Origin: Kiritimatiellia bacterium
Lineage (GTDB): Bacteria > Verrucomicrobiota > Kiritimatiellia > RFP12 > UBA1067
Direction: 5' to 3'
Length of the DNA: 13,833 bases
NCBI GenBank assembly: GCA_017999015.1
Contig: JAGOBZ010000035.1
Span: forward strand, 1 to 13,833
The notes beneath the pieces were generated by a model. That model saw only the letters and a program-made list of their open reading frames with translations. It searched no databases and was not told the origin of the DNA. Of the stretch, positions 8,101 through 13,833 are shown piece after piece. How positions within the stretch are numbered: the stretch's first letter is position 1; the number at the start of each line of letters is the position of its first letter. The translations under genes were made by a program, and so were the position numbers.

Positions 8101-8462
8101 CGATCGTGGTGCTGTGCAACCAGAACACGGTCAGCAACGGCGAGATCTTCACGCACGCCATCAAGACGCTCAAGCGCGGCAAGATCGTCGGCGTGCCGAC
8201 CTGCGGCGGCGTGATCGCGACCTCGGATGTCGCGCTGCTGGATCTCGGCACGCTGCGGCTGCCGCATCGCGGTTGGTTCCTGCCCGACGGCACCGACATG
8301 GAGCTGAACGGCACGCAGCCGGATGTCTTGGTCTGGAACGAGCCCGGCGACGCGGCTGCGGGCCGGGATCGTCAGCTCGACGCGGCGCTCGACGTGCTCA
8401 AGCAAGAGGTGGAGCACGAAAAGCGGAACCGGCAGCCGGTGAAGCTGCGGTACGCGCGGTAA
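5193..8462 (+). CDS. Exported tricorn-type protease (S41 family)
   Basis: A large peptidase of 1089 residues (archaeal tricorn is 1071) with the same domain order. An N-terminal signal peptide (hydrophobic GGLLAAAVC, likely cut after GRA near residue 24) predicts export to the periplasm or envelope, unlike cytosolic archaeal tricorn. Residues about 30-660 are beta-propeller repeats with many SPDG/APDG turns. A Lys/Gly-rich linker (about 563-582) interrupts the second propeller. A PDZ domain follows (about 785-850, GDRVLAVDG), then the S41 core (about 889-1075, with GRLGYLNIQ and DVRDNSGG). Catalytic residues fit tricorn: S749-H750 in NSSHLGF, nucleophile S981 in TVSNGEIF and E1037 in DMELNGTQPD, corresponding to S745, H746, S965 and E1023. 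The enzyme probably degrades peptides. ATG 5193 follows a GGGGG ribosome site at 5184-5188. The cysteine in the signal region lacks a proper lipobox, so a lipoprotein is unlikely. Confidence 0.93.
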   Translation: MRLQGRIARGVFGGLLAAAVCGRAADAPDSFDRIYLGSRPSVSADGSRFVFEWCDSIWLAPTAGGTATPLQNGSAKDVWPVLAPDGRRVAFQSDRDGGWKIFEVNLDDGRTRQLSFHSEGARPYGWTADGQALLAVVVRDHDGGRAPERAALVPAAARGPEQVLFDNPANEPCLAPDGQRLLFTVEGGDLYRTRATGSQAAQIWLYDRRDQRFTCLVKRVTESRTPLWTPDGKGFYYVSGEGGCMNVRHRDLASGEERPVTGYKEDAVIHPALSRDGRTLVFRRLFDFYRMDPTRPEQPAARIVLQPGAATLRPASRRRYYNACWNNEEPGCVAFCDDGMQIAFTTGGDLWVMDTVLRDPKRVHGATRTHERDCVFTPDGAALYYLSDQGDGVALWRAERADASACWWENTTFRKTVLTHDETHRRLLRISPDGTRLSWVEPCGNLVVADTNGVAVTRCRQASNVDTYAWSPDSRWLVAALADDYSNTDVWLLAADGKGKDCNLSRHFSWDGHPCWSPDGKLVAFVGQRPDDQTDLFYVWLSRADEERNTFDKEREAARAAMGKGGDTKEKSDGEKKDAAGVAPVAIDFEDLHTRVRRVALKGVTPAHPFFSHDSRTLAFDATVNGVAGTYKVVLPDKLTPELLTRRRGRALQWLAKDNRLLWLSDNLPAHFDKTFAFSAYQETALRDYQELGFLMAWARLRDWYYDAGHHGADWPRMKAKYRDAARCAPSHSVFQRVMALLHGELNSSHLGFTASESSKKEWDKTAGFQSWSVVTAHLGLRFDPSASGPGWLIRDVVPDGPADQIALKLAPGDRVLAVDGTPVAPDIDPAEVLNGPETRNIELTVRSGDQAPRQITLPATTYGAIREKLKTAAFDAVRARVRAASGGRLGYLNIQRMRWDDYYRFEQEIFAEGFDKEGLVIDVRDNSGGFVADRILGVLCGSVHSIAVARGAAPAYLSGYWGRPVWDKPIVVLCNQNTVSNGEIFTHAIKTLKRGKIVGVPTCGGVIATSDVALLDLGTLRLPHRGWFLPDGTDMELNGTQPDVLVWNEPGDAAAGRDRQLDAALDVLKQEVEHEKRNRQPVKLRYAR

Positions 8463-8465
8463 GCG

Positions 8466-8482
8466 CGCGCATGGCATGCGCG
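8466..8482 (+). other. Short GC-rich hairpin between tricorn and SGNH genes
   Basis: CGCGCAT and ATGCGCG form a perfect 7-bp inverted repeat around the loop GGC, starting 4 nt after the tricorn stop codon. No T-tract follows, so it is not a standard intrinsic terminator. It sits directly before the ribosome site at 8483-8490 and could affect mRNA processing or translation of the downstream gene. Confidence 0.45.
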
Positions 8483-8490
8483 AAGGGGAG
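8483..8490 (+). promoter_or_regulatory. Ribosome binding site that sets the SGNH gene start at 8500
   Basis: AAGGGGAG lies 9 nt before ATG 8500. The earlier in-frame ATG at 8476 falls inside the hairpin, has no ribosome site, and would place charged residues MREGERES ahead of the signal peptide. ATG 8500 gives a compact signal peptide and is preferred. Confidence 0.7.
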
Positions 8491-8499
8491 CGTGAATCC

Positions 8500-9246
8500 A
8501 TGAGGTGGATCGGAGTGTGTGTGCTCGGCGTTTGGTGCGCGGCGCAGGCGGCCTGCGCGGCGGCGCCCGGGGTGAACGTGGTCAACAAGGGTTTTCCCGG
8601 ACGCAACAGCCGTCAGGCGCTGGCGTTGCTGGAGCGGGAGGTGCTGCCGTTCAAGCCGCAGCACGCGGTGGTTTTTTTCGGGATGAACGACGCGATGAAT
8701 TCCGGCAATCTTGTGCCGCTGGCGGAATTCGAGGACAACCTGCGGACGCTCGCGGAACGGCTGGCGGCCGGCGGGGTGCGCACGGTGGCGCTGGTGACGA
8801 TCCATCCCGTGATCGAGGCGTATGTCAAGGAGCGCCACCCCAACCATCCGCAGAAGGCGGACATGCAGGCGTGGCTGGCCGCCTACGATCAGGCGGTGCG
8901 GCGGGTCGCGCAGGCGCGCAAACTGGTGCTGATTGATTGGCGCGCGCGTGTCGAAAAGCAGAACAGGGCGGCGGTCTCTGCCGACAGCCTGCTGCGCTGC
9001 GCCGCCAACGGCGGGGGACGCGACGGCGTACATCTGACGGCGCCGGGGCAGGTCTTGCTGGGCCAGTGTGTTTTCGAGGCGGTCGGCGCCAGCGTCAAGG
9101 CCGGCGATACGGTCGTGTGTTTCGGCGACAGCCTCACCTTCGGGTCCGGTGTCAAAGGCGCCGGGACCACCGAAGGGGAGGCCTATCCCGCCGTGCTGCG
9201 GCGTCTGTTCGAGCAGCGCGGTCGCACCGCGCCCGGCACGCCGTGA
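8500..9246 (+). CDS. Exported SGNH/GDSL hydrolase, circularly permuted
   Basis: A 248-residue predicted esterase or lipase-fold hydrolase with a signal peptide (hydrophobic stretch about residues 4-22, cut near CAAA-PG), so periplasmic or secreted. All SGNH residues are visible but in an unusual order. Block II glycine G34 is in NKGFPGRNS, block III N63 in FFGMNDAMN, and block V D175 and H178 in DGVHLTAPGQ. Only then, at the C-terminus, comes block I with nucleophile S211 in CFGDSLTFGSG. In normal family members block I opens the domain. The tail after S211 (about 37 residues, ending RTAPGTP) would join naturally to the mature N-terminus (PGVNVVNKG), so this reads as a circular permutation rather than a broken gene. 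Substrate is unknown; acyl or acetyl esters of polysaccharides are plausible. It lies 37 nt after the protease gene and 44 nt before the oxidoreductase. Confidence 0.88.
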   Translation: MRWIGVCVLGVWCAAQAACAAAPGVNVVNKGFPGRNSRQALALLEREVLPFKPQHAVVFFGMNDAMNSGNLVPLAEFEDNLRTLAERLAAGGVRTVALVTIHPVIEAYVKERHPNHPQKADMQAWLAAYDQAVRRVAQARKLVLIDWRARVEKQNRAAVSADSLLRCAANGGGRDGVHLTAPGQVLLGQCVFEAVGASVKAGDTVVCFGDSLTFGSGVKGAGTTEGEAYPAVLRRLFEQRGRTAPGTP

Positions 9247-9290
9247 GCGGACGATTTCAAGATGGATGAAACCAGAAGGGAAGAGCGATT

Positions 9291-10628
9291 ATGTCAATAC
9301 GCATCAGAAGCAAGCAGTCGGGAACGGGTGGCGCTGTGAGTCGCCGCGGATTTCTCAAACGCGCCGTAGCGGCCGGCGGGGCCGTCGCCATGCCGGTCTT
9401 GGTGCCGGCTTCAGCCTTGGGTCGTGACGGCGCGGTCGCGCCCAGCGAGCGGATCGTGATGGGCGGCATCGGGATCGGCGGACGCGGCTCGGCCGATCTG
9501 GGCCACGGCATTCTGCCTGAGAAGGATGCCCAGTTCGTGGCGGTCTGTGACGTGCGGAAAGACCGGCGCGAAGCGGTCAAGCGCATGGTGGACACCAAAT
9601 ACGGCAATCAGGATTGCGCGACCTACAGCGACATCCGCGAGTTCCTTGCCGCGCGCACCGATATCGATGCGGTGCTGATCGCCACCAGCGACCGCTGGCA
9701 TGCCACGGCTTCGGTGCTGGCGATGCGCGCCGGCAAAGATGTCTATTGCGAAAAGCCCGGCTCGATGACGATCGCGCAAGGGCAGGCGGTGGTCGAGGCG
9801 GCGCGCCGTTACGCCCGCGTCTTCCAGACCGGCACCCAGCGCCTGAGCGAGGCGAACTTTACGGTGGCCAACGAATTGCTGCGCTTAGGCCGGCTCGGCG
9901 AGGTGCGCACGGTGCGCGCGCACATCGCCCCGTGGGACAGCGCCTACATGAACCGCGCCTGGCTGCCGGCCGAGCCCGAGCCGCCGCGCGACGAGCTGGA
10001 CTGGGATGCCTGGCTCGGGCCGGCGCCGTGGCGGCCCTACAACCCGCGCTATGTCAAAGGCGGCTGGCACGGACAGTACGATTTCCACACGAGCTGCATC
10101 GGCGAGTGGGGCTCGCACACCTTCGCGCAGTGCCATGTGGCGCTGGGGCTGGGCCATACCGCGCCGGTCTTTTACGGCTACGTGAACAACGACTCCAGCG
10201 ACGGCATGGTGATGCGCTTCGCCAACGGCGTGGAGATGGTGTCGCAGCGCGGCGGCTGGCACGGCTCGTGCGGGGTGCGCTATGAGGGCAGCGAGGGGTG
10301 GGTCGCCTGCGCCGACGGCTATCAGCGGCCGGAAGCCTCGCATCCGTCGCTGCTGGCCGACTACGCCAAGCTGGTCAGCGACTATCAGGCGCGCACGGGA
10401 CGCAGCATGGGCCATATGCGCAACTTCCTTGACTGCGTGCGCACGCGCCAGCAGCCGGTGGCCGATGCGTCGGTCATGCACCACTCGATGGCGGCCGTGC
10501 ATGCGGCGAACATCGCGATGTGGCTGAAACGCGACATGCGCTTCGATCCGGCCAAGGACGAATTCCTCAACGACCCCGAAGCGAACCGCATGCGCTCGCG
10601 CGCGATGCGTCAGCCGTGGCAGATCTAA
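9291..10628 (+). CDS. Gfo/Idh/MocA family oxidoreductase with Tat signal
   Basis: A 445-residue NAD(P)-dependent sugar or polyol oxidoreductase of the Gfo/Idh/MocA family, predicted to be exported folded with its cofactor. The N-terminus has a twin-arginine signal SRRGFLKRA (R18, R19), followed by a hydrophobic stretch and a likely cut near PASALG. The Rossmann nucleotide-binding loop is GGIGIGGRG (58-66). The family motif EKP is at 154-156 (K155 is the usual catalytic lysine). The usual DxGxHxxD site reads EWGSHTFAQ, keeping the histidine (H276) but with E272 for the first aspartate and glutamine for the last. Tat-exported members of this type are abundant in PVC bacteria, often near sulfatases and glycan-degrading enzymes. 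A ribosome site GAAGGGAAG lies about 7 nt before ATG 9291. Substrate cannot be named from sequence. Confidence 0.93.
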   Translation: MSIRIRSKQSGTGGAVSRRGFLKRAVAAGGAVAMPVLVPASALGRDGAVAPSERIVMGGIGIGGRGSADLGHGILPEKDAQFVAVCDVRKDRREAVKRMVDTKYGNQDCATYSDIREFLAARTDIDAVLIATSDRWHATASVLAMRAGKDVYCEKPGSMTIAQGQAVVEAARRYARVFQTGTQRLSEANFTVANELLRLGRLGEVRTVRAHIAPWDSAYMNRAWLPAEPEPPRDELDWDAWLGPAPWRPYNPRYVKGGWHGQYDFHTSCIGEWGSHTFAQCHVALGLGHTAPVFYGYVNNDSSDGMVMRFANGVEMVSQRGGWHGSCGVRYEGSEGWVACADGYQRPEASHPSLLADYAKLVSDYQARTGRSMGHMRNFLDCVRTRQQPVADASVMHHSMAAVHAANIAMWLKRDMRFDPAKDEFLNDPEANRMRSRAMRQPWQI

Positions 10629-10654
10629 CCCTCGAATGCGAATCCAGGAAACGT

Positions 10655-12595
10655 ATGAAAACCATTGCTTCTTTTTTGTTTGCGTGTAGTTTGAGCCTGC
10701 CGCTGCTGGCGGCGGAGCCGCTGACCGAAGCGGCGCTGATCCAGGTGCTGACCGGCGCGTCATCGCACCATCAAAAAAATGATGCCTGCATCGAACTCGG
10801 CCGCGTGGGCACCCAGGCGGCCGTGGCGCCGCTGGCCGCGCTGCTGGCCGACGAAAAGCTCGCCCACATGGCGCGTTACGCGCTGGAGACGATCCCGCAC
10901 CCGTCGGCCGATGAGGCGCTGCGTGCCGCGCTCGACCGCCTGCAGGGGCGCCTGCTGACGGGCGTGATCCAATCGATCGGCGTGCGGCGCGACGCGCAGG
11001 CGGTGCCGGCGCTGGCCAAGCGGCTTGGCGCGGCTGATCCCGAGGTCGCGGCGGCGGCGGCCGTCGCGCTCGGCCGTATCGGCGCGCCGGCCGCGCGCGA
11101 GGCTCTGGCGGGCGCGCTCGGGCGGGTGCCCGCGGCTGCGGACGGCGTGCTTGCGTGCGCCGAAGCGGCTGCGCCGGCCGACGCGCGCGCGCTGTATGAC
11201 CGGCTGCGTGCGGCGCCGGTTCCGCCGCATGTGAAGATGGCCGCCGTGCGCGGCGCGATCCTGTCGCGCGGCGCGGAGGCCGGGCTGCCGCTGCTGCTGG
11301 AGCAGCTCCGGAGCGACGACCCCGCGATGTTCAGCGTGGCGCTGCGGGTCGGCCAGGAGTTAGGCGGCGCCGGTGTCACGCAGGCGTTGGCCGCTGAACT
11401 GCCGCGCCTGCCCGCCGTCAAGCAGACCGGGGTGGTCGCGCTGCTGGGCGAACGCGGCGACGGCGCGGCCGCGCCGGCGCTGATCGCGCTGGTCGAGCGC
11501 GGCGAGCCTTCGGCGCGCGTGGCGGCCATCGCGGCGCTCGAACGGCTGGGCAGCGCCGCGGCGTTGCCGGTTCTGGCCCGCTTGGCGGTTTCCGCGGAAG
11601 ACGCGCAGGTCGTGAAAGCCGCCCAGTCCGCGCTGGTCTCATTTGCCGGCCCGGAGGCCGACGCCATGATCGTGTCGCTGCTGGACCGGCCGGACAATGC
11701 GCTGCGCCTGCTGGGCATCGATCTGGTCGGACGCCGCCGCATCGCCGCGGCGGTGCCGCGCCTGCTGGCCCTGGCCGCCGCCGAAGACGCGCAGCTCGCG
11801 GCGGCCAGCCTCAAGGTTCTCGGCGACCTGGGCGGGGCGGACGAGCTGCCCGCGCTGCTGGCGGTTTTGCAGAAGACGACGGCGCTTGAAGCGGCCGAGC
11901 GCGCGGTGTCGGCGGTCTGCCAGCGGCTGAGCGTGCTCAAGCCCGGAGCGGTGTCTGTGGTGAAGGCCGTCTACGGCGTGCTGCCCTCCGGCCCTCAGGA
12001 AGATGTCACCGCCAAGGTGGCGAAGCAGATCAAAGACGGGGCGGCGGTGCTCGAAATCTCCAACGGCTCGTTCGGCGATTCGGCGCCGGGCAAGGTCAAG
12101 CAGTTCGAGATGACCTACACCGTCAACGGCGTGCCGCGCAAAGCCAAGGCGGGCGAAGGCGCCATGCTGCGGTTGGATGTCGGCGCCGCCGCGTTGCCGC
12201 CGCAGGTTTTCCAGGCGCTGACCGACACCTACGCACGGTCGGCGGGAGCGCCCAAACTTGCGCTGCTGCGTGTTCTGTGCAACATCGGCGGCAAGGAGAC
12301 CCTTGCGCTGGTGAGGACGGCGGCGGCCGGCGGCGACGCGGTGCTCAAAGAGGCCGCGCAGCGCGCGCTGTGCGACTGGCAGTCGCCCGACGTCCTGCCG
12401 GATCTGGAGGCGCTGATCACGGCGGACAAAACGGCGCGCATCGGCATCCTGGCGCTGCGGGCGTATGCCAAGCTGGTGCCGGCGCAGCAGCTTCCGGCCG
12501 AGCAGAAGCGCGCCGCGCTGAAACGGGCGCTGGAGTGGGCGACGCGCGACGAGGAACGCGCACTGATCCAGGCCACGCTGGCAGAAATCAAGTAA
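10655..12595 (+). CDS. Secreted HEAT-repeat protein with DnaJC11-C-terminus-like insert
   Basis: A 646-residue Ala/Leu-rich protein. ATG 10655 is chosen because it begins a clear signal peptide (MKTIASFLFACSLSLPLLA, cut before AEP) and has AGGAAA 4 nt upstream. An in-frame ATG at 10520 lies inside the oxidoreductase gene. Residues about 25-430 are tandem HEAT (PBS-lyase-type) repeats of about 30 residues, with units such as AVPALAKRLGAADPEVAAAA. Residues about 436-520 break this pattern: YGVLPSGPQEDVTAKV, then SNGSFGDSAPGKVKQFEMTY. This beta-rich stretch resembles the DUF3395 module at the C-terminus of DnaJC11 (recognised by eye only). HEAT-like helices resume to the end. HEAT solenoids are protein-binding scaffolds; no catalytic motif is seen. 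It follows the oxidoreductase by 26 nt and directly abuts the next gene. The role is unknown. Confidence 0.88.
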   Translation: MKTIASFLFACSLSLPLLAAEPLTEAALIQVLTGASSHHQKNDACIELGRVGTQAAVAPLAALLADEKLAHMARYALETIPHPSADEALRAALDRLQGRLLTGVIQSIGVRRDAQAVPALAKRLGAADPEVAAAAAVALGRIGAPAAREALAGALGRVPAAADGVLACAEAAAPADARALYDRLRAAPVPPHVKMAAVRGAILSRGAEAGLPLLLEQLRSDDPAMFSVALRVGQELGGAGVTQALAAELPRLPAVKQTGVVALLGERGDGAAAPALIALVERGEPSARVAAIAALERLGSAAALPVLARLAVSAEDAQVVKAAQSALVSFAGPEADAMIVSLLDRPDNALRLLGIDLVGRRRIAAAVPRLLALAAAEDAQLAAASLKVLGDLGGADELPALLAVLQKTTALEAAERAVSAVCQRLSVLKPGAVSVVKAVYGVLPSGPQEDVTAKVAKQIKDGAAVLEISNGSFGDSAPGKVKQFEMTYTVNGVPRKAKAGEGAMLRLDVGAAALPPQVFQALTDTYARSAGAPKLALLRVLCNIGGKETLALVRTAAAGGDAVLKEAAQRALCDWQSPDVLPDLEALITADKTARIGILALRAYAKLVPAQQLPAEQKRAALKRALEWATRDEERALIQATLAEIK

Positions 12596-13833
12596 GTGCC
12601 CTCCCTGTCCACACTGTTCGGCGACCGGCTGGTTGCAGCGATGCCGCGCGGTGCTGGACGGCTGGCCTCGCCCAGCCTGCCCGGCGCCAGCGCGGCCTTG
12701 GCTGCTGCCGCACTGGCGCGGCACGCTCCGGCGCGCGTCGCCCTTGCGGTCACGCCCGGCCCGGCTGATCACGAGCGCGTCTATGCCGATCTTTGCGCTC
12801 TGGGCCGCGACAGCGGCGTCACGCCCGAGACCTTCCCGCCGGCTACGGCAGACGACACTGATAGCGTCGGCACACGCGCCCGGGTGATCTCATCGCTGGC
12901 CGCGCGCGCCGCCTGCGGAGAGTCGTTGCGTGCTGCGCCGTCTGAGCGATGCGCGACGGTGATTGTCACCTCGCTGCAGGCGCTCATCCAGCCTGCGCCG
13001 GCGCCAGAGGCGCTCGCGGCAGCCTCTCTGAACTTGCAAGTCGGTGAGCGTTATGCGTTTGATGACGTCGTCGCGCGTCTTGTTGCGGCCGGCTACGAAC
13101 GCAGTGCGGATGTGGACGCACCGGGACGGATCGCCGTGCGCGGCGGCCTGCTCGATGTCTGGCCGCCCGCCGCGGCCGCGCCGTGGCGCGCGGAATTTTT
13201 CGACACGGAACTGGAATCGCTGCGCACCTTCGACCCCGTCACGCAGTGCTCTACTGTCCGCGGTACCGCCGTCTGGCTGCCGCCCTGCAAGGAGGCCGCG
13301 TTGCCGACGGCGCAGCTTATCGACCTGCTGCCGCCGGGCTGCGCCGTGCTTTGGTTCGATCACGACCGGATCCGCGCCGGCACGTTTTTCCTGCCTGACG
13401 ACGTCCGCGCTCCGCTCTCGTGGGAAACGCTGCAGGCGCGCGTCGCGGATCGCGCACCCGCTTGGCAGCTCTACAGCGGCGATCCGCCGCCGCCGCACAC
13501 GCCAGCCTTGGCACTGGAGATCGCGGCCTTGCCGGGGCTTGCCGAACTCGGCGCGGATGAGGCGCATCATCCGGAGTTGCTGATGCAGGCGCGGCAACGT
13601 TTGCTTACCGACTTCAGCCGCCGCGCGGAGGCTGGCGAGACCGTCTTGCTGTTCGCGGACACGCCGGGCACCTGCGAGTTGCTGGCGCGTGAGATCGGCC
13701 CCACTACGCGCGTGCAGATCCGCCGTGCCGCGCTCTCTGGCGGGTTTGCGACGCCGGGGCTCACCGTCGCCGCACAGCCCGACCTCTACGCAATCCGCAA
13801 GCAGTCTCTCCGACGCGCCCCTTCCGCCTCGGC
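12596..13833 (+). CDS. mfd: Transcription-repair coupling factor Mfd, N-terminal part (cut by window end)
   Basis: Mfd removes RNA polymerase stalled at DNA damage and recruits the UvrA/UvrB excision machinery. The frame stays open from GTG 12596 to the right edge, 412 codons, about a third of a normal Mfd of roughly 1100 residues. It covers the UvrB-homology region that binds UvrA. Residues about 25-75 contain LPGASAALAAAAL and VALAVTPGPADHERVYADL. The strongest match is around residues 150-225: GERYAFDDVV, GYERSADVDAPG, RGGLLDVWPP, AEFFDTELESLRTFDPVTQ. Near the edge LSGGFATPGL and DLYAIRKQ fit the end of this region. The helicase and polymerase-binding domains lie beyond the window. GTG directly follows the TAA of the HEAT gene with no clear ribosome site; ATG at 12641 is an alternative but would remove residues before the first domain. 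Coupled translation is possible. Confidence 0.9.
   Translation, partial: MPSLSTLFGDRLVAAMPRGAGRLASPSLPGASAALAAAALARHAPARVALAVTPGPADHERVYADLCALGRDSGVTPETFPPATADDTDSVGTRARVISSLAARAACGESLRAAPSERCATVIVTSLQALIQPAPAPEALAAASLNLQVGERYAFDDVVARLVAAGYERSADVDAPGRIAVRGGLLDVWPPAAAAPWRAEFFDTELESLRTFDPVTQCSTVRGTAVWLPPCKEAALPTAQLIDLLPPGCAVLWFDHDRIRAGTFFLPDDVRAPLSWETLQARVADRAPAWQLYSGDPPPPHTPALALEIAALPGLAELGADEAHHPELLMQARQRLLTDFSRRAEAGETVLLFADTPGTCELLAREIGPTTRVQIRRAALSGGFATPGLTVAAQPDLYAIRKQSLRRAPSAS

Noticed and set aside
8476..8499. ATG 8476 as the start of the SGNH gene
   Set aside because: It lies in a hairpin without a ribosome site and adds charged residues in front of a normal signal peptide; ATG 8500 has a good ribosome site.
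5535..8606. Long minus-strand open frames (498 and 486 codons) opposite the tricorn-like gene
   Set aside because: Both are antisense shadows in GC-rich coding DNA; the translations are His/Arg/Ala-rich without motifs, while the + strand carries a complete tricorn architecture.
8500..9246. SGNH gene as a frameshifted or truncated remnant of two tandem GDSL domains
   Set aside because: Every catalytic block occurs exactly once, the frame is open throughout, and the tail ends where the N-terminus would resume, which fits permutation better than decay.
12633..13597. Several open frames on both strands overlapping the right end
   Set aside because: All are low-complexity Arg/Ala/Ser-rich shadows; the frame starting at 12596 reads clearly as Mfd.

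Overview
The window looks like bacterial chromosomal DNA from a GC-rich member of the PVC group (Verrucomicrobiota, Kiritimatiellota or Lentisphaerota-like). This placement is inferred from gene content, not from a marker gene: a Tat-exported Gfo/Idh/MocA oxidoreductase, an exported tricorn-type protease, an exported SGNH hydrolase and a secreted HEAT-repeat protein lie side by side, a mix typical of that group. All recognised genes are on the + strand.

Positions 1-5101 are a defence locus. It opens with a scar. A 20-codon fragment resembling the N-terminus of a type I restriction subunit R runs into a stop (1-63), and is followed at once by the last ~34 codons of a specificity subunit HsdS (68-172). 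Next come a single-chain AAA ATPase with a C-terminal TOPRIM nuclease domain (OLD/PARIS-like, 201-2018) and, overlapping it by 4 nt (ATGA), a full-length HsdR (2015-5101). No hsdM and no intact hsdS lie inside the window, so the restriction system is either incomplete here or continues upstream. The ATPase gene is visibly less GC-rich than everything downstream.

Positions 5102-5192 are a short spacer with a possible sigma70-type promoter. Positions 5193-12595 hold four co-directional genes with gaps of 26-44 nt, all with export signals: a tricorn-like protease (5193-8462), an SGNH/GDSL hydrolase whose sequence blocks are circularly permuted (8500-9246), a Gfo/Idh/MocA oxidoreductase (9291-10628) and a HEAT-repeat protein with an embedded DnaJC11-C-terminus-like module (10655-12595). 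They could form one envelope or degradative operon, but no common substrate is evident.

From 12596 to the right edge runs the 5' part of mfd (transcription-repair coupling factor). It begins with GTG directly after the stop codon of the HEAT gene and is cut by the window end.

The most unusual items are the circularly permuted SGNH hydrolase, which carries all its catalytic residues, and the restriction-locus scar joined to an AAA-TOPRIM/hsdR pair. No tRNA, rRNA, CRISPR array or insertion sequence was recognised, and no gene-free stretch exceeds about 200 nt.
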